A model generated the notes under the pieces. It ran no database searches. It saw only the letters and a program-made list of their open reading frames with translations, and was not told the origin of the DNA. Positions 52,608 to 62,157 of a DNA stretch of 64,000 bases are shown piece after piece. The position numbers and the translations under genes were made by a program. Source of the DNA: Octadecabacter antarcticus 307 (GTDB lineage Bacteria; Pseudomonadota; Alphaproteobacteria; Rhodobacterales; Rhodobacteraceae); the NCBI RefSeq assembly GCF_000155675.2, contig NC_020911.1, positions 672,501 through 736,500 on the forward strand. Reading direction: 5' to 3'. Positions within the stretch are counted from its first letter, which is position 1, and every line of letters starts with the position of its first letter.

Positions 52608-52640
52608 GCACTTCGTTCGCGCTATTCGCATTTCGTGCGC
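52608..52640 (+). promoter_or_regulatory. Two 13-bp direct repeats before coxM, candidate LytTR binding site
   Basis: GCACTTCGTTCGC (52608-52620) and GCATTTCGTGCGC (52628-52640) agree at 11 of 13 positions and start 20 bp apart, about two helical turns. LytTR regulators typically bind paired direct repeats with this kind of spacing. The pair lies 90 bp before the coxM start codon and just after the LytTR-regulator gene. Assignment is by position and form. Confidence 0.5.
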
Positions 52641-52730
52641 TGAGCACCGTGTTTCAGGCCTTAGCGCTAGCGCATGTCGTACTCCGCCGCGTTGTATTCG
52701 CAGACGTATGGGCGTCAGGGAGGACATCGT

Positions 52731-53585
52731 ATGATACCAGCAGCATTTGAATATTACCGACCATCAGACATCGCAGGCGCGTTATCTGTATTGGCAGAAC
52801 ACGGCGATGATGCGCGTGTGCTGGCGGGCGGACACAGCCTAATCCCGATGATGAAGTTACGCATGGCGGATGTGCCCCACTTAATCGACTTGCAGGATAT
52901 TGCAGGCCTCAAGGGTACCACGATTGACGGAGGGACCATCACCATAGGTGCAATGACCACGCAGCACGAACTCATCAATGATGACGCGCTGTTTGCGGCC
53001 TGTCCGATCATCCGTGAAGCAGCGCTTCAAATTGCTGACCCGCAGGTCCGTTACATGGGAACAATCGGTGGGAACGTCGCCAATGGAGATCCAGGCAATG
53101 ACATGCCCGGTCTGATGCAATGTCTGGATGCTAGTTTTGTGCTTGTGGGCGCTGACCGCACCCGCACCGTTAAGGCCCGCAGCTTTTACGAGGCCGCATA
53201 CGTGACTGAGCGGGACGACGAGGAAATTCTAACCCACATAACTTTTGCAGCTTCTGATGCGGGCTTCGCTTACGAAAAGCAAAAACGCAAAATTGGTGAC
53301 TACGCCACCGCTGCAAGCGCGGTACTCATCACGAAAACGGCGGGTAAGGTTTCCACCGCATCAATTGCGATGACGAACCTCAGCGATGTGCCTGTCCTGT
53401 CAGAAGCCGCCGCTGCTGCACTGGTGGGTACCACATGTGACGCCGCTGCCGTTAAAGTCGCTGTTGCGGCTGCTTTAGAAGACATTGACCCCACCGAAGA
53501 CAACCGCGGCCCAGTTGCATTCAAAATGCACCTCGCTGGAATCATCATTTCACGCGCAATCGCGCGCGCTTGGTCACGGGCATAA
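52731..53585 (+). CDS. coxM: Aerobic CO dehydrogenase, medium (FAD) subunit
   Basis: 284 residues. FAD-binding segments [19 protein letters not shown] (about residues 29-47) and [20 protein letters not shown] (about residues 105-124) identify the flavoprotein of the molybdenum hydroxylase CODH. It passes electrons from the CoxS iron-sulfur clusters to the quinone pool. The start at 52731 has GGGAGGA upstream. Order M-S-L is that of form I CODH operons. coxS follows 11 bp later. Confidence 0.94.
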   Translation: MIPAAFEYYRPSDIAGALSVLAEHGDDARVLAGGHSLIPMMKLRMADVPHLIDLQDIAGLKGTTIDGGTITIGAMTTQHELINDDALFAACPIIREAALQIADPQVRYMGTIGGNVANGDPGNDMPGLMQCLDASFVLVGADRTRTVKARSFYEAAYVTERDDEEILTHITFAASDAGFAYEKQKRKIGDYATAASAVLITKTAGKVSTASIAMTNLSDVPVLSEAAAAALVGTTCDAAAVKVAVAAALEDIDPTEDNRGPVAFKMHLAGIIISRAIARAWSRA

Positions 53586-53596
53586 GGGAGAACATT

Positions 53597-54088
53597 ATGA
53601 CAAAACAAATCGTATCGATGACAGTCAACGGCGAGAAGAAAGAAGTCCTCGCTGAACCTCGCGAGCTGCTGATTTATGTGCTGCGTGAAAAGATGGGCAT
53701 GAAGGGCCCGCACGTGGGCTGCGAAACATCCCATTGTGGCGCTTGTACTGTCGAGATTGACGGCAAGTCCGTTAAGTCATGCACCATGTTTGCAGCACAG
53801 GCGCAGGGCGCTCAGATTACTACAATCGAAGGTCTTGGTAGCCCTGACAATCTGCATGTTCTTCAGGAAAATTTTAAAGAACACCACGGTTTGCAGTGCG
53901 GTTATTGTACCCCCGGCATGATCACTCGCGCGCACCGTTTGCTGATCGAGAACCCTAATCCGACCGAAGAAGACATTCGCTTTGGCATCGCTGGCAATAT
54001 CTGCCGCTGCACTGGTTATCAGAACATCGTAAAATCCATTTTGTCGGCAGCTGCTGAGATAAATGCTGCCAAGGAGGCCGCCCAATGA
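53597..54088 (+). CDS. coxS: Aerobic CO dehydrogenase, small (2Fe-2S) subunit
   Basis: 163 residues with two [2Fe-2S] clusters. The N-terminal plant-type ferredoxin set is in [20 protein letters not shown] followed by KSC. The C-terminal set is in [13 protein letters not shown] and [12 protein letters not shown]. The length is typical for CoxS. The ATG at 53597 follows AAGGGAGAAC; the stop overlaps coxL by 4 bp (ATGA). Confidence 0.95.
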   Translation: MTKQIVSMTVNGEKKEVLAEPRELLIYVLREKMGMKGPHVGCETSHCGACTVEIDGKSVKSCTMFAAQAQGAQITTIEGLGSPDNLHVLQENFKEHHGLQCGYCTPGMITRAHRLLIENPNPTEEDIRFGIAGNICRCTGYQNIVKSILSAAAEINAAKEAAQ

Positions 54089-56499
54089 AGGATGAAGTCA
54101 CACGCGACGAAAGAGTCTCGAACCTCAAGGGTCTGGGCTGTTCACGCAAACGCGTAGAAGACGCCCGCTTCACCCAAGGTAAGGGTAACTACATTGATGA
54201 TATGAACTTGCCTGGGACTCTGACAGGTGACTTCGTCCGCTCACCCTACGCACATGCTCGGATCAAGTCGATCAATATTGACGCTGCTATGGCGCTTGAC
54301 GGTGTCGTTGCCGTTTTGACAGCCAAAGACCTTGAGCCGCTGGGACTCCATTGGATGCCGACGCTGGCAGGTGACAAGCAAATGGTTTTGGCGGACGGCA
54401 AGGTGCTGTTCCAAGGCCAAGAAGTCGCTTTTGTTGTCGCCAGCGACCGCTACATCGCATCAGACGCTGTTGAACTGGTCGAAGTCGAATACGAAGAACT
54501 GCCTGTCATTGTCGACCCGTTCAAATCCATGCAGTCAGATGTCGTCTTGCGCGAAGATCTTGACCCCAAGGCGCCTGGCGCACACGGCCCGCGCAAGCAC
54601 CACAACCACATCTTCACATGGGAAGTTGGCGACGAAGAAGGCACCAATGCGGTGATCGACGACGCCGACATCGTGGCCGAAGAATCCATGTATTATCACC
54701 GCACCCATCCGTGCCCACTCGAGCCATGTGGCTGCGTGGCGAGCATGGATAAGGTGAACGGCAAACTGACACTTTGGGGTACATTCCAAGCCCCGCATGT
54801 GGTGCGCACTGTTGCATCACTACTGTCTGGCATCGAAGAGCATAACATCCGCGTTGTGTCCCCGGACATCGGCGGCGGTTTCGGCAACAAGGTTGGCGTC
54901 TATCCCGGCTATATCTGTTCTATCGTTGCCTCCATCGTCACAGGCGTGCCTGTGAAATGGGTCGAGGACCGGATGGAAAACCTGATGTCCACCGCCTTTG
55001 CGCGCGATTATTGGATGAAAGGCAAAATTTCGGCCACCAAAGAAGGCAAGATTACTGGTTTGCATTGCCATGTAACGGCTGACCACGGTGCCTTTGATGC
55101 TTGCGCTGATCCGACAAAGTTTCCTGCTGGTTTCATGAACATCTGCACCGGATCTTATGACATCCCAATTGCCTATCTTGGCGTCGACGGCGTTTATACC
55201 AATAAAGCGCCAGGCGGTGTGTCCTATCGCTGTTCGTTCCGCGTGACCGAGGCTGTGTATTTTATTGAACGCATGATCGAAGTCCTCGCGATTGAGATGG
55301 ACATGGATGCGGCAGAGTTGCGCCGGATCAACTTTATCAAGAAAGAGCAGTTCCCTTATAACTCAGCCCTTGGCTGGGAATATGATAGTGGCGATTACCA
55401 CACCGCCTGGGACAAGGCGCTGAAAGCGGTCGACTATGATGGTCTACGCAAAGAGCAGGCTGAGCGTGTCGCAGCGTTTAAACGCGGCGAAACCCGCACA
55501 ATTATGGGTATCGGTCTCAGCTTTTTTACCGAAATCGTTGGGGCTGGACCAGTTAAGAACTGCGACATTCTTGGGATGGGTATGTTCGATAGCTGCGAAA
55601 TCCGTATTCACCCAACGGGGTCCGCCGTTGCACGCCTTGGTACTATTAGCCAAGGCCAAGGTCATGCCACGACCTTTGCGCAAATCCTTGCGTCCGAAAT
55701 TGGCATTTCTGCGGAATCGATCACGATTGAAGAAGGCGACACGGACACAGCCCCCTACGGTCTTGGAACATATGGTTCACGCTCTACGCCGGTTGCAGGT
55801 GCAGCAGCAGCAATGGCTGGGCGCAAAATTCGCGCCAAGGCCCAGATGATTGCGGCTTATCTGCTTGAGGTCCACGACGACGACGTCGAATTTGACGTTG
55901 ACCGTTTTGTTATCAAGGGTGCGCCAGAGCGGTTCAAGACAATGGGTGAGATCGCTTATGCGGCCTACAACCAAGCTATCCCAGGCCTTGAACCGGGTCT
56001 TGAGGCAGTCAGCTATTATGATCCGCCCAACATGACCTATCCATTTGGCGCCTACGTCTGCGTCATGGATATCGACGTCGACACCGGTGTTCCAACGATC
56101 AATCGCTTCTATGCGCTTGATGATTGCGGCACACGGATCAACCCGATGGTCATTGAAGGTCAAATTCACGGCGGTCTAACCGAGGCTCTTGCCGTCGCCT
56201 TGGGTCAAGAAATTGCCTACGATGACATGGGTAACCACAAGAACGCTACGCTGATGGACTTCTTCCTGCCAACCGCTTGGGAGGTGCCAAACTATGAGAC
56301 GGACTTTACCGTTACTCCATCTCCGCACCATCCCATCGGTGCAAAAGGTGTTGGCGAAAGCCCGCATGTGGGCGGTGTGCCGTGCTTCTCGAATGCGGTG
56401 CAGGACGCGTTCCGTCCGTTTGGCAACCGTCACACCAATATGCCCCACGATCATTGGCGTATTTGGAAGACAGCCAACGATCTTGGCATGCATGACTAA
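54085..56499 (+). CDS. coxL: Aerobic CO dehydrogenase, large (molybdenum) subunit, form I
   Basis: 804 residues holding the Mo-molybdopterin cytosine dinucleotide and Cu-S-Mo centre that oxidises CO to CO2. The active-site loop reads S380-Y-R-C383-S-F-R, matching the form I signature AYRCSFR with one change (Ala to Ser) and carrying the copper-ligand cysteine. Also visible: [18 protein letters not shown] and the C-terminal [17 protein letters not shown] with the catalytic glutamate. No frameshift. Together with coxM and coxS this predicts a functional aerobic CODH. Confidence 0.95.
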   Translation: MKDEVTRDERVSNLKGLGCSRKRVEDARFTQGKGNYIDDMNLPGTLTGDFVRSPYAHARIKSINIDAAMALDGVVAVLTAKDLEPLGLHWMPTLAGDKQMVLADGKVLFQGQEVAFVVASDRYIASDAVELVEVEYEELPVIVDPFKSMQSDVVLREDLDPKAPGAHGPRKHHNHIFTWEVGDEEGTNAVIDDADIVAEESMYYHRTHPCPLEPCGCVASMDKVNGKLTLWGTFQAPHVVRTVASLLSGIEEHNIRVVSPDIGGGFGNKVGVYPGYICSIVASIVTGVPVKWVEDRMENLMSTAFARDYWMKGKISATKEGKITGLHCHVTADHGAFDACADPTKFPAGFMNICTGSYDIPIAYLGVDGVYTNKAPGGVSYRCSFRVTEAVYFIERMIEVLAIEMDMDAAELRRINFIKKEQFPYNSALGWEYDSGDYHTAWDKALKAVDYDGLRKEQAERVAAFKRGETRTIMGIGLSFFTEIVGAGPVKNCDILGMGMFDSCEIRIHPTGSAVARLGTISQGQGHATTFAQILASEIGISAESITIEEGDTDTAPYGLGTYGSRSTPVAGAAAAMAGRKIRAKAQMIAAYLLEVHDDDVEFDVDRFVIKGAPERFKTMGEIAYAAYNQAIPGLEPGLEAVSYYDPPNMTYPFGAYVCVMDIDVDTGVPTINRFYALDDCGTRINPMVIEGQIHGGLTEALAVALGQEIAYDDMGNHKNATLMDFFLPTAWEVPNYETDFTVTPSPHHPIGAKGVGESPHVGGVPCFSNAVQDAFRPFGNRHTNMPHDHWRIWKTANDLGMHD

Positions 56500-56538
56500 A
56501 GAAAGGGTGGGGCACTATTACGTGTCCCACACACGCTC

Positions 56539-57417
56539 ATGACAAGTTGGACAAATCTTCAAACAGCGCTGGCTACAACGGGCTATATTGCCAGTGATGA
56601 TCTGGCGACTGCGCTTCATATTGCCATCACGCTTGGGCGTCCGCTTCTTTTGGAGGGGGCTGCGGGTGTTGGTAAAACTGAAGTCGCTCGTGCTTTGGCG
56701 AAAGTACACGATACACAGTTAATCCGTTTGCAATGCTACGAGGGGTTGGATGCGTCACAGGCGATCTATGAATGGAATTATCAGCGACAATTGTTGTCAA
56801 TCCGCGCTGCTTCAGAAGCTGGTGAAACTGGGTCGGCCGTAGAAGCGCGGATTTTTTCAGAAGACTACCTTCTTGAACGTCCGCTACTTAAAGCGATCCG
56901 ACAAGACATCCCACCTGTTCTTTTGATCGACGAAATTGATCGCGCTGATGAAGAATTTGAGGCTTATCTGCTGGAAGTTCTATCTGAGTTTCAGATAACG
57001 GTCCCTGAGCTGGGCACAATCACTGCGACCACTCGGCCCTTAGTCATCTTGACCGCCAATGGAACACGCGATCTGTCGGACGCGCTGCGCAGACGGTGCA
57101 TTTATGCGCATGTTGACTATCCTGATCGGCAAACGGAATTGGCGATATTGGCGTCTCGCTGTCCAGAAATTGAAGCGCACCTCAGTGCTCAAATCGTTGG
57201 TTTTGTGCAGAAACTGCGCGCAGAAGAGCTGGAAAAGGTTCCTGGAATCGCTGAAATGCTGGATTTTGCGGCTGCACTTGCTGGGCTGGGGATCAAAGAC
57301 TTGACGACAAACCCTGTTGTTCTTCACGCGGCGCTCGCAACGCTTTTGAAAACTCAAAGTGATCGCGCAGCTGTCCCAACCGAGGTCGCAGCAAGGATTG
57401 CAGGGAAAGCAGCATGA
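56539..57417 (+). CDS. coxD: CoxD, MoxR-type AAA+ ATPase
   Basis: 292 residues. Walker A EGAAGVGKTEVARAL (about residues 37-51), Walker B VLLIDEIDRADEEFEAYLLE, and the sensor/arginine-finger region NGTRDLSDALRRRCIYAHVDYP, where RRRC is typical for the MoxR group. CoxD works with CoxE in assembling the Cu-S-Mo active site after CoxL has folded. It is 39 bp after coxL and overlaps coxE by 4 bp. Confidence 0.92.
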   Translation: MTSWTNLQTALATTGYIASDDLATALHIAITLGRPLLLEGAAGVGKTEVARALAKVHDTQLIRLQCYEGLDASQAIYEWNYQRQLLSIRAASEAGETGSAVEARIFSEDYLLERPLLKAIRQDIPPVLLIDEIDRADEEFEAYLLEVLSEFQITVPELGTITATTRPLVILTANGTRDLSDALRRRCIYAHVDYPDRQTELAILASRCPEIEAHLSAQIVGFVQKLRAEELEKVPGIAEMLDFAAALAGLGIKDLTTNPVVLHAALATLLKTQSDRAAVPTEVAARIAGKAA

Positions 57418-58601
57418 GCAAGGTCACACGGTTTGCGGCTGCAGATCCTGGTCCAACGGCGCGCGTGTCCGGGTTCATGGCGCATCTGCGCGAGCATGGT
57501 TTTCGACTTGGGGTCGCAGAGACTGCAACGGCACTGCAAGCTCTGTCTTGCGTGAACCCTGCCGTGCCATCCGATGCCCGTCTTGCCCTGAAATCTGTTT
57601 GCGCTGGATCGGTTGAAGACATTGCGCAATTTGATCTATTGTTTGATGCGTTTTGGATGAACGAGGGCCGTGTACGTCACAAAGTCATGTCTACAGAACA
57701 GGTCAAATCAAAAGAAAACAGCACAAACTCGCGTACAGACGAAACCCAAAGCTGTACCGGCAAAGGATCAATTCACGCGCCAAAGGATGGTGATGACGGT
57801 GACGACACCTTTGCGGAGGGAACAGGCAAACTTGTGGCCTCTCAGGCCAACAATCTGATGAAAAAAGACCTTCGTGAATTGGTGTCGGCTGAGGATATCC
57901 GCGCGGCTGAACTGATCGCGATCCGACTTGGTAAAGCACTACGTGATCGTAGATCGCGCAGACGAAAAGCTGCAAAGCGAGGTGTTTCAATTGATCTGCG
58001 TCGAACGATGCGCAACAGCCTGTCGACTGGTGGTGAGCCCTTGCGCCTTGCTAAACGCATACGGCCTGACAGGCCCCTAAAGATCGTTGCCTTGTGTGAC
58101 GTGTCTGGATCTATGATGAATTATGCCCGCCCGTTCTTGGCGTTTCTTGCGGGCCTGATGCGCGCGGATAGTGCCAGCGACGCCTACATGTTCCATACGC
58201 GATTGGTTCGGATCACGAATGCACTCCGCGATGACGATCCATTACGCGCGCTTAATCGGATAACATTATTGGCCGATGGGTTTGGCGGTGGGTCCAAGAT
58301 CGGGGCAAATCTACGGCAGTTTACGAACGGTTATGCTCGCAATTTTGTCGATGGACGAAGCGTCGTGATCATCCTCTCGGATGGCTATGACAGCGATAGC
58401 TCTGAGGTGATGGGAGTTGCATTGGCGAAGCTAAGGCGCCGCGGATGCAAGATCGTCTGGTTGAACCCGCTCAAAGGCTGGAAGGGATACGAACCTGTGG
58501 CGCAGGGCATGGCGGCGGCCTTGCCGTATCTTGATGCCTTTGCTCCTGCAGCGACGTTGAACGATTTGGCAAACTTAGATTCCACGCTGGCGCGACTATG
58601 A
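57414..58601 (+). CDS. coxE: CoxE, von Willebrand factor A-domain protein
   Basis: 395 residues. The VWA MIDAS motif is ALCDVSGSMMNYARPFL at about residue 220, with TRLVRITNAL and SDGYDSDSSEVMG completing the site. A charged, low-complexity linker (MSTEQVKSKENSTNSRTDET onward) precedes it. In carboxydotrophs CoxE partners the AAA+ protein CoxD in copper insertion into the CODH active site. It overlaps both coxD and coxF by 4 bp. Confidence 0.92.
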   Translation: MSKVTRFAAADPGPTARVSGFMAHLREHGFRLGVAETATALQALSCVNPAVPSDARLALKSVCAGSVEDIAQFDLLFDAFWMNEGRVRHKVMSTEQVKSKENSTNSRTDETQSCTGKGSIHAPKDGDDGDDTFAEGTGKLVASQANNLMKKDLRELVSAEDIRAAELIAIRLGKALRDRRSRRRKAAKRGVSIDLRRTMRNSLSTGGEPLRLAKRIRPDRPLKIVALCDVSGSMMNYARPFLAFLAGLMRADSASDAYMFHTRLVRITNALRDDDPLRALNRITLLADGFGGGSKIGANLRQFTNGYARNFVDGRSVVIILSDGYDSDSSEVMGVALAKLRRRGCKIVWLNPLKGWKGYEPVAQGMAAALPYLDAFAPAATLNDLANLDSTLARL

Positions 58602-59422
58602 CGCTGTCACACTCAGATCATGCACTGTTAGAAACCGAGATGCAGGTGCTCAAAGCCAAAGGCGTGCCCTTTGCCATGGCCACGGTTGTTCGCACTGTCG
58701 ATGCGACGTCCGCCAAACCGGGCAGCAAAGCATTACTTGATCAGGACGGTAAAATTCTGATGGGGTGGGTTGGGGGCGGATGCGCGCGTGGGGCCGTCGG
58801 CAAGGCCGCGTGTGATGCGATCCAAACTGGTGAACCACAATTTATTTCGCTGCGCCCCCAAGAGTTGCTGGAAACCGAAGGTTTGATCGCGGGAGACGTC
58901 CGCGATGGCGTACGGTTCCGTCGTAATGGCTGTCCGTCAAAAGGCACGATGGATGTGTTCGTTGAGCCAGTTCTGCCGTTACCTGAAATGGTGGTGTGCG
59001 GGACCGGTTTGGTGGCGATGGCCCTTGCGGATCTTGCGTCTCGATTTGATTATAAGGTCACGGTCCATGCGGCGGAAAATGTTGAAACCGACGCGGATGT
59101 TACGCGCGGTTTTGACTTTGCATCCCAAGATTTCATTGTCGTCGCGACCCAAGGTCAAGGCGACAAGAATGCACTGCAGGCCGCAGTTTCTAGTAATTGT
59201 GGCCATGTTAGCTTTGTTGGCAGCGTTAGGAAATTTGCAACTATCGCAGCCAAACTGATCGCGGAAAACCCTGATCTTCAACCCATGCTTGCAAAGGTTT
59301 GTGCCCCTGCAGGCCTGAATATTAATGCAATCACGCCGGATGAGATTGCACTGTCTATTCTTGCTGAGATCACACAGTTTCGGCGCGCAAATTTAACTGA
59401 TCGAAACCCACATGATACGTGA
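58598..59422 (+). CDS. coxF: CoxF, XdhC/CoxI-family maturation factor
   Basis: 274 residues. The N-terminal XdhC-type segment includes VDATSAKPGSKALLDQDGKI and GWVGGGCARGAVGKA. The C-terminal Rossmann-like part has VVCGTGLVAMALADLA. XdhC-like proteins bind or sulfurate the molybdenum cofactor for insertion. It overlaps coxE by 4 bp and the cytidylyltransferase gene by 11 bp. A second XdhC-like gene (coxI) closes the operon, as is usual for form I clusters. Confidence 0.9.
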   Translation: MTLSHSDHALLETEMQVLKAKGVPFAMATVVRTVDATSAKPGSKALLDQDGKILMGWVGGGCARGAVGKAACDAIQTGEPQFISLRPQELLETEGLIAGDVRDGVRFRRNGCPSKGTMDVFVEPVLPLPEMVVCGTGLVAMALADLASRFDYKVTVHAAENVETDADVTRGFDFASQDFIVVATQGQGDKNALQAAVSSNCGHVSFVGSVRKFATIAAKLIAENPDLQPMLAKVCAPAGLNINAITPDEIALSILAEITQFRRANLTDRNPHDT

Positions 59423-60041
59423 CACAGCCGCAATTGTTTTAGCAGCAGGGCTTTCGCGACGCATGGGCGAGGTGAATAAACTGCTGCTTTGTGTCGGCGA
59501 CGACATTTTGCTTCGCCATGTCGTAAACGCTTGCGCAGCGGTTAGCGATCAGCCTGTGACTGTAGTTGTCGGGTACCAAGAAGATGCAGTCAAAAATGCG
59601 CTGAGCGATTCAAACGTGATCTTTGTCCAAAACAACCGTTTTGAAGAAGGCCAAATGACATCTGTGGATGCGGGATTGCGGGGTGCGCCTGCAGCGTCGA
59701 CATATCTTATGGCGCTTGGCGACCAACCAAAGATTACCGCTGATTGCTTAAGCGAGCTTCTTGACGCGCATCATGCAGGGGCGGGTGGGCGCATCACTGT
59801 ACCGGTGGTGGGCGGGATGCGCGGAAATCCAATTGTAATTCCGGCGGCTCAACGCGCACGGATGTTAGCTGACCCGATCAATTTGGGCTGCCGTAAACTG
59901 ACGCAAAACTCCCCCGAGCATGTGCATGAATTTACCACATCCAATAGCAGTTTTGTTGACGATATCGACACGCCCGCAGAACTTGCTTTGGCACGATTTC
60001 AACTACAGCCACAAAGGACACAGACAAATGAAACGCCTTAG
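59412..60041 (+). CDS. Molybdenum cofactor cytidylyltransferase (MocA/MobA-like)
   Basis: 209-residue nucleotidyltransferase. The NTP-binding motif is VLAAGLSRRMGEVNKLLL (about residues 9-26), followed by EGQMTSVDAGLRG and LMALGDQPKITAD. Such enzymes attach CMP to molybdopterin, giving the MCD cofactor used by CODH. A place within the cox operon, overlapping coxF, supports this. It is not one of the classical lettered cox genes, but is common in cox loci of related bacteria. Confidence 0.85.
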   Translation: MIRDTAAIVLAAGLSRRMGEVNKLLLCVGDDILLRHVVNACAAVSDQPVTVVVGYQEDAVKNALSDSNVIFVQNNRFEEGQMTSVDAGLRGAPAASTYLMALGDQPKITADCLSELLDAHHAGAGGRITVPVVGGMRGNPIVIPAAQRARMLADPINLGCRKLTQNSPEHVHEFTTSNSSFVDDIDTPAELALARFQLQPQRTQTNETP

Positions 60042-60135
60042 GAACGCAATACAAAAAATCTGCAACCGCTTCTTTCCTGCCATGACAAAAGAACAGGCCG
60101 AGCTGTTGGCTTCGGTCAAATTCCCTTGCTGTTGA
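60028..60135 (+). CDS. 35-residue small ORF within the cox operon
   Basis: Runs from ATG 60028, overlapping the cytidylyltransferase stop by 14 bp, and ends 14 bp before coxG; it fills the only larger gap in the operon. AAAGGA lies 10 bases upstream of its ATG. The sequence begins MKRLRNAIQKICNRFFPAMT, is basic and amphipathic, and ends in KFPCC with a vicinal cysteine pair. I do not recognise a family. The terminal Cys-Cys could bind a metal such as copper, which is speculative. Confidence 0.5.
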   Translation: MKRLRNAIQKICNRFFPAMTKEQAELLASVKFPCC

Positions 60136-60149
60136 AATAGGACTAAACC

Positions 60150-60602
60150 ATGGAACTTAAAGACGAAATCATCATCAATGCCCCGCAATACGTCGTATAT
60201 GCTGCATTAAATGACCCGGAAATTCTGAAGCAATGTATCCCTGGCTGTGAGGAATTGATTAAACATTCGGATACAGAACTGGAGGCAAAAGTTGTTCTTA
60301 AAATCGGTCCGGTCAAAGCTAAGTTTAGTGGTAGTGTCACACTCAGTCCTGACGCTCCGCCAGAGCGTTTTTCGCTGACAGGCACAGGTAATGGTGGCGC
60401 TGCTGGGTTTGCCAGAGGTGGAGCCGAGGTTGAACTTGAAGCACACCCTGAAGGCACGCTGCTGCGTTACAATGCCAAGGCTGACATCGGTGGAAAGCTG
60501 GCGCAATTGGGCGGTCGGCTTATTCAAAGTACGGCAAAGAAATTGGCGGCGAAGTTCTTTAAGAGCTTTGCAGATGTTGTCGGTGAACATGAGGTCACCT
60601 GA
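60150..60602 (+). CDS. coxG: CoxG, SRPBCC-fold protein
   Basis: 150 residues. MELKDEIIINAPQYVVYAAL, then LKQCIPGCEELIKH, is the characteristic CoxG N-terminus, and GGAAGFARGGAEVEL and GGKLAQLGGRLIQSTAKKLA follow. CoxG is proposed to help anchor the CODH to the membrane. It is preceded by ATAGGAC and overlaps coxI by 14 bp. This is the single-domain form, without the C-terminal membrane extension found in some CoxG proteins. Confidence 0.9.
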   Translation: MELKDEIIINAPQYVVYAALNDPEILKQCIPGCEELIKHSDTELEAKVVLKIGPVKAKFSGSVTLSPDAPPERFSLTGTGNGGAAGFARGGAEVELEAHPEGTLLRYNAKADIGGKLAQLGGRLIQSTAKKLAAKFFKSFADVVGEHEVT

Positions 60603-61536
60603 GTGTAGCATCGACTACGCCGAGCATGCGCTGGACATCCTTGAAGCCACAGTTGCGTTGATCAAAGATGGTCAGCGCTGCGCACTTGTGGCCAGTCTTG
60701 CGGTTGAAGGCGGGGCCGCGCGCGAAGTTGGTTCTTTGGCGGTCGTGGTGCAAAACGGATCAATGATTGGGTATTTGTCGAACGGCTGTATCGATCGTGA
60801 CATTGTCCTTCATGGCCTGGATGCCATCGAGACCAGACAGACAAAGCATATTCGATATGGGGCAGGATCACCGTTTATGGACCTGAGCCTGCCTTGCGGT
60901 GGTGCGCTTGATCTTGTCATCGACCCTTCACCGGACCTGAAGACATTGATTGGTGCACTTGATGCACTACGTGAGCGCAAACCGGCTACAATATCCTTTT
61001 GCCCAGGTAAGGGACTGATAGCTAGTAACGGTGGACCCAAGCGTTTCTGTTATGCCCCGAAGCCGGCATTGGTTCTTGCTGGCCGTGGCGCAATATTGCG
61101 CACGACCGTCGACCTCGCCGCCAAAATGGATTTCGAACTGCACGTCGCCTCCCCTGACGCTGCTGATATGGATAGCCTTTCTGCGCTGAACCCCAAAAGC
61201 ATGCATCGCATGACGACACCGGCCATATCGTTGGACTTACCGATTGATGCGCACACAGCGGTTTTGCTGCTTTTCCACGATCACGAGTGGGAGCAAGCCT
61301 TGCTTATGCGCGCAGCAAAGATGGGTCCTTTCTTTCTTGGGGCGTTGGGCAGCAGAAAAACCCATGGAATTCGACTGCAGAACCTCCAAGACAGTGGCTT
61401 AGAGCCTGAATTATGTAAGACAATCCGAGGGCCGATTGGCCTTGTTCCATCTCTTCGCAGTGCATCTTTAATCGCGGTATCAGCACTAGCCGAGGTCACT
61501 TCAAATATGCCTGCTTCACAGGTTGCTTTTATCTAG
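60589..61536 (+). CDS. coxI: CoxI, XdhC/CoxI-family maturation factor
   Basis: 315 residues. The N-terminal segment is ALVASLAVEGGAAREVGSLAV with SNGCIDRDIVLHGL; the Rossmann-type C-terminal half ends with GPFFLGALGSRKTHGIRLQNL and GPIGLVPSLRSASLIAVSALAEV. The ATG at 60589 overlaps the end of coxG and gives the normal length; the open frame extends upstream inside coxG but out of its frame. Presumably acts with CoxF in preparing the molybdenum cofactor. Last gene of the cox operon. Confidence 0.87.
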   Translation: MRSPECSIDYAEHALDILEATVALIKDGQRCALVASLAVEGGAAREVGSLAVVVQNGSMIGYLSNGCIDRDIVLHGLDAIETRQTKHIRYGAGSPFMDLSLPCGGALDLVIDPSPDLKTLIGALDALRERKPATISFCPGKGLIASNGGPKRFCYAPKPALVLAGRGAILRTTVDLAAKMDFELHVASPDAADMDSLSALNPKSMHRMTTPAISLDLPIDAHTAVLLLFHDHEWEQALLMRAAKMGPFFLGALGSRKTHGIRLQNLQDSGLEPELCKTIRGPIGLVPSLRSASLIAVSALAEVTSNMPASQVAFI

Positions 61537-61639
61537 AAAACGGGTCTCTGGAAGTCAGAGGTGATCGTGGGAATTCGGATCCGTAGTTAAGGTGGATTAA
61601 CTTGTGAGAGAGATGATTCAAAATGACGAAACTAGAGAA

Positions 61640-62145
61640 CCATTCGTCCCACTGCCCGGCAGTTGTTTTCTTGCAAACGATGAGAGGGGGATTTCAAGGC
61701 CAAGATTGCGCTTGAAGCGATCCGCGAAGAAATGACAATGGCGGAGGTATCGAAGAAGTATGGCGTTCAGGGGGCTTTGTTGCACAAATCGGCCTGAGGT
61801 TGGGCTTCCCCTTACCGCAGACGGATTTGGCCTACAGCCTCTGTTCGAGGCATGCTAAGTGCGGTGAAGCCGTTTAGGATGGCTGCACGGATTTAGATTT
61901 CCGCAAACTGCCGGTCGAAATCACGGGCCGAGAGGCGCTGACCGAGCAATTTCACACAGTGCATTCACTGCCCGGCAGGGATGAACTTCGTCCCTGTTCC
62001 CGGACATTGGGGTACTTCGTCTCTGTCCGTGAAAGGGGCACCAAATGGGACAACAGCGGCGTAAGTACACAGACGATTATAAGGCCGGGGCAGTTGAGCG
62101 ACTGTACGAGCCTGGGGCGACGCAAGGCAGCGTTGCCAAGAAAAT
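61640..62145. mobile_element. IS debris: IS3-type orfA fragments split by an IS5-type end
   Basis: 61690-61770 (+) encodes DFKAKIALEAIREEMTMAEV then SKKYGVQ, an IS3-type OrfA piece. From 61773, GGCTTTGTTGCACAAA begins an IS5-type end whose minus strand encodes MHCVKLLGQRLSARDFDRQ with an internal stop. From 62045 (+) comes GQQRRKYTDDYKAGAVERLY then EPGATQGSVAKK, another IS3-type OrfA fragment. CACTGCCCGGCAG occurs twice (61650-61662, 61966-61978). No intact transposase remains. Nested decayed insertions. Confidence 0.7.
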
Positions 62146-62157
62146 AAGCGTGTTTGC

